64,000 nt of DNA from an uncultured Prevotellaceae bacterium (GTDB lineage Bacteria > Bacteroidota > Bacteroidia > Bacteroidales > Bacteroidaceae). The stretch covers positions 62,001 to 126,000 of the forward strand of contig ONDS01000005.1 of NCBI GenBank assembly GCA_900316685.1. Reading direction: 5' to 3'. The notes below the pieces were generated by a model, which was given only the letters and a program-made list of their open reading frames with translations, made no database searches and was not told the DNA's origin. Positions 58,469-64,000 of the stretch are shown here, piece by piece. Position 1 is the first letter of the stretch. The number at the start of each line of letters is the position of its first letter. Position numbers and translations under genes: made by a program.

Positions 58469-59929
58469 ATGAACATCACCTTATCCAAACCGCTTTTCAT
58501 CCACGAATTGGGCAAACGGTCCAATCAGGAGGATTCGTATTTCATCCCCGCCGAGGCAGCAGAATCTTCGGCGCAGTTCTTCATGGTGTGCGATGGCATG
58601 GGAGGACATGAGAGAGGCGAGGTGGCGAGTTCCCTCGTCTGCAAGACGATGGCTGAGCAGGTGACGGCGCAGCTCAATGAGGGTAAGCCCTTTGACGATG
58701 GCGTGCTCAATCAGGCGTTGCAGCAGACTTATGCCGAGCTCGACAAGTTGACGAGTGAAGGCAAGCGACCGGGCACCACCTTCACCTTCGTCTGCTTCCA
58801 TCCCTCGGGTGTCACCACGGCGAACATCGGTGACAGCCGCATCTACCACTTGCGCCCTCGGGAACGAAAGATCCTCTTCCAGTCGCGCGACCACTCCCTC
58901 GTCTTCGACCTCTATCTCATGGGTGAGCTGTCGTACGACGAGATGGCCACCTCGCCGCAGAAGAACGTCATCACCAAGGCACTCATGCCGGGGCAGGAGA
59001 ATCACCATCGTGCCGACATCGTGCATATTGCCGACGTGCAACCGGGCGACTGCTTCCTTCTGTGCTCCGACGGCTTGCTCGAACAGACGTCCAACGAGGA
59101 ACTCATCGGCCTCTTCGCCAAGGCCGCCGATATGGAGCAGGTGCGGCAGGCTCTTATCGATGCTTCCGCCGACAACGCCGACAACCATACGGCGGTAATC
59201 CTACAGGTGGAGGCTGTGGAGGCGACACCTGACGAGACACTGCCCGACGACGAGAAATCATCGCCGTTCAATGCGCTCAACGTGCGTCCCATCACCAAAA
59301 GCGATGAAACACTACAGGTCAGTGCCACCACGACAGCCGCCCCCACCTCTTCGGCAGCATCGGCTCCCACCTCCTCGGCAGCGGCTCCGTCATCATCATC
59401 GTCGGCTTCTTCGGCATCCTCAGGAGCTTCTGCCCGCCCGCAAAACGCCAAGCCTTCGGCATCTCCGAGAGCGGCCAAAGGCAAATCCGCACCAACGTCA
59501 AAGGCTAAATCCAAAAAGAGCATCTCACCCATGCTCTCCATCACCTTGGCAGTCCTGCTCGTCATCCTTATCGCTGTTATCGGCGTGCTCCTGCTGCGCA
59601 AGTCGTCCTCGAAAGCAACGGTTCCACCGGGTTATTCCGCAGTAGCCGCACCCGACACCCCCACAGTGGTCACACCCGTTGGGAGTCCCGCGCAAGAGCC
59701 CGATGAGAGTCCCATGGCAGAGCCAGAAGAAAGAGAAGACGTAGCGCCCGCTCCTGTAGCCAATCCCGCTCCTGTAGCCAATCCCGCTCCTGTAGCCAGT
59801 CCCGCTCCTGTAGCCAGTCCCGCTCCTGTAGCCAATCCCGCTCCTGTAGCCAGTCCCGCTCCGAGGCCATCCACTACACGCGCTCAGCAGAAAGACAACA
59901 TGCGCGACCGTTCCAAAACGGGGCGTTGA
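58469..59929 (+). CDS. PP2C-family protein phosphatase with membrane anchor
   Basis: A 486-residue protein, ATG 58469 (MNITLSKPLFIHELGKRSNQEDSYF). The PP2C domain (1-245) has metal-binding Asp residues in VCDGMGGHERGE, NIGDSRIYHLR, LLCSDGLLEQ and ADNADNHTAVILQ. A Ser/Ala-rich linker leads to one membrane helix (about 350-377, MLSITLAVLLVILIAVIGVLLL) and a C-terminal part with six PAPVAN/S repeats coded by an 18-bp tandem repeat (59750-59857). It removes phosphate from Ser/Thr residues, countering a Hanks-type kinase. It is the last gene of the FHA operon. The repeat count is likely to vary between strains. Confidence 0.92.
   Translation: MNITLSKPLFIHELGKRSNQEDSYFIPAEAAESSAQFFMVCDGMGGHERGEVASSLVCKTMAEQVTAQLNEGKPFDDGVLNQALQQTYAELDKLTSEGKRPGTTFTFVCFHPSGVTTANIGDSRIYHLRPRERKILFQSRDHSLVFDLYLMGELSYDEMATSPQKNVITKALMPGQENHHRADIVHIADVQPGDCFLLCSDGLLEQTSNEELIGLFAKAADMEQVRQALIDASADNADNHTAVILQVEAVEATPDETLPDDEKSSPFNALNVRPITKSDETLQVSATTTAAPTSSAASAPTSSAAAPSSSSSASSASSGASARPQNAKPSASPRAAKGKSAPTSKAKSKKSISPMLSITLAVLLVILIAVIGVLLLRKSSSKATVPPGYSAVAAPDTPTVVTPVGSPAQEPDESPMAEPEEREDVAPAPVANPAPVANPAPVASPAPVASPAPVANPAPVASPAPRPSTTRAQQKDNMRDRSKTGR
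59750..59857. repeat. Six-copy 18-bp coding repeat in the phosphatase gene
   Basis: GCTCCTGTAGCCARTCCC six times; encodes PAPVAN or PAPVAS. Period is a multiple of three, so copy changes keep the frame. Confidence 0.95.
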
Positions 59930-60079
59930 TGGGTATCGTTGGTGGTGAAACCAGCTCACCAAGAAGAGCAATCCCGCATCGTTTTTTTCATTGTTAATCG
60001 TGATTGTTTCGTTAGTTACGTTATTCCCGTTAATCCCGTTAATTTCGAAAGTAACAATAAAATCAAAATCAATTAAATC

Positions 60080-60835
60080 ATGGGAGTAAAGATTGGTTCT
60101 ACTGCGGGTTATATGTATATGGATATGTGGGTGCTGTCAAGCATCATCCAGTTGGGGACATTTGGGTTTTGTCGTCGTTTCCTCAATCAGAAGAATGATC
60201 CCTGCGGGCGGCTTTTTGACCAAATGACTCAAGCGGCTCGATCCGGTCAGGCAAATATAGCCGAAGGTGTATCACGCCATCAAACCTCAATAGAGACAGA
60301 GATGAAACTGTTGGATGTGGCTCGCGCCAGCATTAATGAACTGAGCAATGATTTCTCGTTTATTCTCATGGCCAACAAGCAGGTGGCATGGCGCAACAAT
60401 GCTCCTGATGCTATTAGGGTGAGGGCTGTAAAACCAGACAGTCCGCACTATGGCGAGGATATGCTGCATGACATGATGGAGCATGTGCTCAGGCAAAAAG
60501 AACGTTTTGACCCATGGATAGAGCATAGTGACATGAGCACGGCGTCTAACGCATTGTTGATTCTTTGTGCACGTGTCAACAGCATGATAACACGATATCT
60601 GGAGAACAGCTTGGCGGCTTTCAAGCAGACGGGGGGATTCACTGAAAACATGACTAAAGAACGCATTGAGACCCAGCGGCAGCAGAGCGTGGAAGAGGGA
60701 GCACCGTTATGTCCAAAGTGCGGTGCTCCGATGGTAAAGCGGTATGCCAAGCGGGGCAGCAATCAAGGCAAGGCTTTTTGGAGTTGTAGCAAATACACGG
60801 AAACTGGATGCAATGGCAGCAGAAGCATAAGCTAA
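60080..60835 (+). CDS. Four-helix bundle suffix-domain protein with topoisomerase-type zinc finger
   Basis: A 251-residue protein. Residues about 15-200 match the four-helix bundle suffix family related to the 23S rRNA intervening-sequence proteins (IIQLGTFGFCRRFLNQKNDP, MTQAARSGQANIAEGVSRHQTS, LDVARASINELSNDF). The C-terminus is a C4 zinc finger like that of topoisomerase IA (CPKCGAPMVKRYAKRGSNQGKAFWSCSKY...GCNGSR), which suggests nucleic-acid binding. Function unproven. Base composition is more AT-rich than its neighbours. No reverse transcriptase or variable-repeat gene is nearby, so a diversity-generating element is not indicated. Upstream gap 59930-60079 shows no clear -7 box. Confidence 0.85.
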   Translation: MGVKIGSTAGYMYMDMWVLSSIIQLGTFGFCRRFLNQKNDPCGRLFDQMTQAARSGQANIAEGVSRHQTSIETEMKLLDVARASINELSNDFSFILMANKQVAWRNNAPDAIRVRAVKPDSPHYGEDMLHDMMEHVLRQKERFDPWIEHSDMSTASNALLILCARVNSMITRYLENSLAAFKQTGGFTENMTKERIETQRQQSVEEGAPLCPKCGAPMVKRYAKRGSNQGKAFWSCSKYTETGCNGSRSIS

Positions 60836-60898
60836 CTTTTGTGGAAAGCCATGGCACATAGACAAAGTACTACATCAATACAACCCTTGACATCCATA

Positions 60899-61312
60899 TC
60901 AACACACTGATTCTTTCCTAATGCGATTGAGTATCACGTAGGCGCTCTTCTCCGTCAGGTAAAACTGAGGGGCGGGTTGGCTGATCACCTCCCATACGAG
61001 GCGATTGATGCGCTCACGGGGTTGTTGCCGCTGTATCTCTCTCACGCGCCTGACAATCTCGTCATACATCATCCGCTGCATGGGAAGCATGCGTGGCGGA
61101 CAACCGTCCGTCATCCACTGGTTGACGACGCGCACGGCACGTTCCTCGCTCACGTAGAACCGGGGCGTGGGACTCTTGATGGCTGCTCTCACCGTGTCGC
61201 GTTCATTACTTAGGTCTTTTCTCGTAAATGCCTGTTTGTAAGCACAAAACAGGTCGTGGTCGCGCTGCTCGTGATATTCCGAGCTCCCGCGCCGAATGGT
61301 GTGTTTCTTCAT
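60899..61312 (-). CDS. Unknown protein with an internal repeat
   Basis: A 137-residue basic protein. Two related stretches are visible: AAIKSPTPRFYVSEERAVRV and WEVISQPAPQFYLTEKSAYV, each followed by a short hydrophobic-basic helix. I do not recognise the family; similar small proteins occur near phage-like regions in this group, but that is a loose impression. It converges with the four-helix gene and is divergent from the next gene. No signal peptide. Confidence 0.65.
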   Translation of the reverse strand: MKKHTIRRGSSEYHEQRDHDLFCAYKQAFTRKDLSNERDTVRAAIKSPTPRFYVSEERAVRVVNQWMTDGCPPRMLPMQRMMYDEIVRRVREIQRQQPRERINRLVWEVISQPAPQFYLTEKSAYVILNRIRKESVC

Positions 61313-61336
61313 GGTGTGTCGTGAATTTCGTGGAAG

Positions 61337-61366
61337 GGAAAGAAATTGGAATAATTAGAATAATTA
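61337..61366. repeat. Dispersed AATTATTCY repeat, inverted copy
   Basis: Reverse complement of the elements at 45467 and 56531. Confidence 0.75.
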
Positions 61367-61547
61367 TCCAAGAATCAGAGGGTTATTCGAGAAATTCGTT
61401 GCTTTTGAAATGATAAATTCGTGTCTATTGTCTATTGGTTCTTGTGTTCTTGTGTCTGAAAAAATGTTCTTCTGTTCTTATCCTGAATCGCACCACAAAA
61501 TTACTCCATAGTTCAATCGATGACAAATCCCTGCGCCGGAAAAATTG

Positions 61548-61555
61548 TACTTTTG
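61548..61555 (+). promoter_or_regulatory. -7 box for the gene at 61578
   Basis: TACTTTTG, 22 bp before the start codon. Confidence 0.5.
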
Positions 61556-61577
61556 TCGCGAACCAAACAACAAAAAT

Positions 61578-62207
61578 ATGAACACAACAACACAAACAAC
61601 TGAACAACAGGCGCTTGACGTGCTCAAGCAACAGGTGGTAGAACGAATCAAGAAACACCATCCGCAACTCGACATCACCGACAGGACGGCTCTCCTGCAA
61701 GCCGTTTACGACGTTTACGACGAAAACGACGTGCTCCACGAACTCTACGACGAACTGGTGGCGAACATGCAGCAACTCACCGAACAGAAGGCGGAGAAAG
61801 AAAAAGTTTACGATGAAAACCTCGACAGGACCATCGCCATCATCGAACAGATGAAGCAAACCGAGGGCACCGACACCGAGGCGGTGGAGCAGGCGGTGGC
61901 GTGGCTTCAGAGGGTGGCCGACGAGGTGGCGCACGGTACCTTGGTCGCCGCCGACATCCTACTGGTGATGAAGGGCACCTCCTATGATGCCGACCTCGCC
62001 GCCGCCGACCATGAGGGAGAGGTGCGAGGGCGCAACTTCGTCATCGACAACCATCTGCGTACCCGCAAGGCCTCAGGCGATGTGCCCGCCTTGATGGGCA
62101 CGGGTGGCATTTCATCGATGCCTCACTCGGTGCTTTTGCCACTCGGGGCTCTCGCCTCCACCGCCCGACCCACCATCTGGGAGCGGGGCCGCGAGAGAAG
62201 ATACTGA
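61578..62207 (+). CDS. Unknown cytosolic protein, possibly phage-derived
   Basis: A 209-residue protein starting at ATG 61578 behind a -7 box. The first 140 residues are helical and charged (VVERIKKHHPQLDITD, QQLTEQKAEKEKVYDENLDR), probably a coiled coil. The end contains GTSYDADLAAADHEGEVRGRN, VIDNHLRTRKASGDVPALMGTGGI and a proline-poor basic tail; this ending resembles small proteins found near Bacteroidetes prophage packaging genes, but I cannot name a family. It is not near the terminase relic (14 kb away). Confidence 0.65.
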   Translation: MNTTTQTTEQQALDVLKQQVVERIKKHHPQLDITDRTALLQAVYDVYDENDVLHELYDELVANMQQLTEQKAEKEKVYDENLDRTIAIIEQMKQTEGTDTEAVEQAVAWLQRVADEVAHGTLVAADILLVMKGTSYDADLAAADHEGEVRGRNFVIDNHLRTRKASGDVPALMGTGGISSMPHSVLLPLGALASTARPTIWERGRERRY

Positions 62208-62289
62208 TGAAATGTAAAAAGGTAATAAGATAGGCTGCGGCTCGAACAAAAAAAGAATAGATTCTTTTTGTTCTTCCCTCGCATTGCAC

Positions 62290-62297
62290 TATCTTTG
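62290..62297 (+). promoter_or_regulatory. -7 box for the TPR-HTH regulator
   Basis: TATCTTTG, 22 bp before the chosen start codon. Confidence 0.6.
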
Positions 62298-62319
62298 CAG
62301 TGAAAAACGAACCAGTAGC

Positions 62320-63741
62320 ATGCGTCGTCTATTACTTCATATCATCTACCTGTCGCTCCTCCTGCCATGTGTCTGTTTCATGGCTTGTAGTGGAGTGTCG
62401 TCGACTTCGCCACAAGCCGAGGCGGAGCAATGCCTCGACAGCGCCGTCTACTTCATCGACAGGACCGACTATACGCGCGCCATGCTACAACTCAAACGGG
62501 CGGAAAACCTCCTCCCGCAACTCTCCGACGATAAACAGAAATACCAGATTTGTCAGTATATAGGGTGGATCAACGAACATAGCGGAGCCTTCTCCCTTGC
62601 CCTCGACTATCAGGAGAAGGCACTGCGGTATGCCGAGAAAACAAACCGTCCCGAACTGGTGGTCGATGTGCTCATCAATCAGGCCAACACGCTCTACAAC
62701 ATGCAACTCAACGACTCGGCGTGGCGTGTCAACCTCAGGGCTGCGGCTCATTATGCCGATGCCGACGACAGCCAACGGTCGTGCATCATGAAGAACATCG
62801 CCTATTACGAGTTTCTCAATGATTCGCTGCCCGAGGCGGAGAGACATGCCTATCGCGCAGCCCTCCTCGCACAGGACCCCTCGGCCATGGGCAACGCCCT
62901 CTCGCTCCTCGGCATGGTCTATATCCGTCAGGGACACGACGAGAAGGCGGAACTGCTCATGACCACCATACCCGAGGACGGCGGAGCAACGCTCCAGCGC
63001 AACCGTTTCCTGCTCAAGAGCGAATACTTAGAGCGCAAGGGCGACTACAAAGGGGCGCTTGATGCTTATAAGCGATGGAAGACCATCGACGACTCCATCG
63101 CCGTCAGCCAGCAGAATGTGGAGATGGTGGCGTTGCAAAACCGCTACGACCGTGAGTTGCTGGCTGCCGAGAAGGAACGTCAACGGTTGTGGTTTGTTGT
63201 GGCCCTGGTGGCTCTGTTGGCCCTCGTGCTTCTCATCACATGGTGGTTCGACCGCCGACAGCGCACGCTTACTCGACGTTTCCACGACTCGCTCCATGAG
63301 GTGCGCTCACTGCTCGGACAGAAAGAGCAGACCATCAGCCAGCTCAAACAGACCATTGACAGCCGTGTCGACGAGCTGCAACACATGCAGCATCAGCTCT
63401 CGCAGTTCGCCTCGTCGGCACAGCGGCGCGAGGTGGAACGCCTCTTCACCTCCATCGCCGATACCAAGGCAGGAGTCGACGTGCTCCATGCCTTAGTGTC
63501 GGGACAGAATATCAGTCAGTATGGTAAACGAGAGGAGACGGCGCTCATGCAGGTGCTGCCCGCCATCAACCCCGATTTGGCGGAGGAACTGGCCAAGGCC
63601 AACGCTCCGCTCACTCCCAAGGAGACGTTCTACTGCGTGATGGAGCATTACGGCATCGACGATACCCGCAAAGCCCTCGCCTTTTGTTGCTCCAACCAGG
63701 CATTGCGCAGTACCAAGAGCCGTCTCAACAAGAAATTCTGA
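62320..63741 (+). CDS. TPR-transmembrane-HTH regulator lipoprotein-like
   Basis: A 473-residue protein. ATG 62320 is chosen because it starts a signal sequence (LLLPCVCFMACSG, possible lipobox at Cys23) and lies 22 bp after a -7 box; the frame also opens earlier. Tetratricopeptide repeats fill about residues 30-285. One membrane helix (LWFVVALVALLALVLLITWWF, about 288-308) is followed by a coiled coil and a C-terminal helix-turn-helix-like region (LTPKETFYCVMEHYGIDDTRKALAFCCSNQALRSTKSRLNKKF). This is the architecture of Bacteroidetes membrane-tethered TPR regulators. Target genes unknown; the converging recombinase gene lies 58 bp downstream. Confidence 0.85.
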   Translation: MRRLLLHIIYLSLLLPCVCFMACSGVSSTSPQAEAEQCLDSAVYFIDRTDYTRAMLQLKRAENLLPQLSDDKQKYQICQYIGWINEHSGAFSLALDYQEKALRYAEKTNRPELVVDVLINQANTLYNMQLNDSAWRVNLRAAAHYADADDSQRSCIMKNIAYYEFLNDSLPEAERHAYRAALLAQDPSAMGNALSLLGMVYIRQGHDEKAELLMTTIPEDGGATLQRNRFLLKSEYLERKGDYKGALDAYKRWKTIDDSIAVSQQNVEMVALQNRYDRELLAAEKERQRLWFVVALVALLALVLLITWWFDRRQRTLTRRFHDSLHEVRSLLGQKEQTISQLKQTIDSRVDELQHMQHQLSQFASSAQRREVERLFTSIADTKAGVDVLHALVSGQNISQYGKREETALMQVLPAINPDLAEELAKANAPLTPKETFYCVMEHYGIDDTRKALAFCCSNQALRSTKSRLNKKF

Positions 63742-63743
63742 GT

Positions 63744-63803
63744 TTTGAATTCAACACTCAACCCTCAACACTTAACCCTAAACACTCAACACTCAACCCT
63801 CAA
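63744..63803 (-). repeat. GTGTTGA heptamer array at recombinase stop codon
   Basis: Seven to eight units in sense orientation of the minus-strand recombinase; the TGA stop (63802-63800) is part of the first GTTGAGG unit. Confidence 0.88.
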
Positions 63804-64000
63804 CTTATCCTCGCTATCACCTTCTTGTTGAGTGTGAATAGGCGGCGTTCCGCATGGTCGCGTATGTAAATACGGGTCACGCGCGTGTCACTGTGTCCCA
63901 GTCCCTTGCTGATCACGTTCAGGTCGCCCTTCTGTTCAAAGGCCAGGGTGGCCCAGGAGTGACGGGCGCAGTACGACGACAGTTGGCTCCGAATGCCTGC
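63800..64000 (-). CDS. Tyrosine recombinase/integrase, C-terminal 66 residues
   Basis: The minus-strand frame is open to the window end and reads SYCARHSWATLAFEQKGDL, then NVISKGLGHSDTRVTRIYIRDHAERRLF to TGA. Arg and His of the RHxWAT box, His of LGHSD and the catalytic Tyr of TRIYIRD are present, so the catalytic end is intact. The N-terminal part lies outside the window. It may be an integrase of a mobile element beyond 64000 or a chromosomal invertase. Confidence 0.9.
   Translation of the reverse strand, partial: AGIRSQLSSYCARHSWATLAFEQKGDLNVISKGLGHSDTRVTRIYIRDHAERRLFTLNKKVIARIS

Noticed and set aside
60080-60835. Four-helix protein as part of a diversity-generating retroelement
   Set aside because: No reverse transcriptase, template repeat or variable target gene in the window.

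Overview
The window looks like a Bacteroidales chromosome, most probably from a plant-fibre-degrading member of the Prevotellaceae. The support is a SusC/SusD pair, two hybrid two-component systems (HTCS), many secreted plant-polysaccharide hydrolases, Bacteroidetes-type promoter boxes (TAnnTTTG) in front of most transcription units, and a relic of a Prevotella-style secretion tail (WYTLDGRRL...RGIFINNGEK). Base composition is high in GC for the group. No rRNA, tRNA or CRISPR array was seen.

Layout. 1-9088: polysaccharide-utilisation locus 1 (HTCS cut by the window edge, SusC, SusD). 9460-12201: porin and sodium:solute symporter. 12331-16292: minus-strand run of YARHG protein, aldo/keto reductase, amidohydrolase, zinc alcohol dehydrogenase and DUF1893 protein, resembling an oxidative route for a (deoxy)sugar. 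16807-27301: locus 2, with a second HTCS, a CE1-GH43 fusion esterase/glycosidase and two GH43 enzymes, but no SusC/SusD. 27694-31365: Sel1 protein and a secreted TPR-CHAT putative protease. 31495-41782: sugar-isomerase-like protein, SpoU methyltransferase, secreted hydrolase, metal P-type ATPase, GH5, SUMF1-domain protein and GH36. 42053-45421: AT-richer AAA/DUF4143 ATPase, an unknown secreted protein and a TonB-C-domain protein. 45587-49359: prophage relic of terminase plus truncated portal. 49314-54203: two CE15 glucuronoyl esterases. 54565-59929: Sel1 protein, then an FHA / zinc-ribbon / PP2C phospho-signalling cluster. 60080-64000: four-helix suffix protein, two unknown proteins, a TPR-HTH regulator and the end of a tyrosine recombinase.

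Main result. Reading the promoters side by side shows a repeated geometry: two 8-bp half-sites whose starts are 21 bp apart, with the second half-site starting 37 bp before the start of the -7 box. TGAAACAA-type sites precede SusC and the larger CE15 gene. TGWTACAW-type sites precede the CE1-GH43 gene, the GH43 operon (one base longer), the smaller CE15 gene about 23 kb away, and two promoters that drive no gene but end in intrinsic terminators after about 155-165 nt. I read these as operators of the two HTCS regulators. They tie the glucuronoyl esterases to the two loci and predict two locus-embedded small RNAs under HTCS control.

Second result. At least a dozen intergenic arrays have a 7-bp period in several unrelated sequences. 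Most begin at the stop codon of a gene, in the sense orientation. Because a 7-mer containing TGA shifts by one frame per copy, these arrays place stop codons in all three frames just behind the gene. Other repeats (GC-rich palindromes, CACGAATCTTCACGAA elements) also sit on or next to stop codons, and one GC palindrome pair lies in frame inside the relic portal gene.
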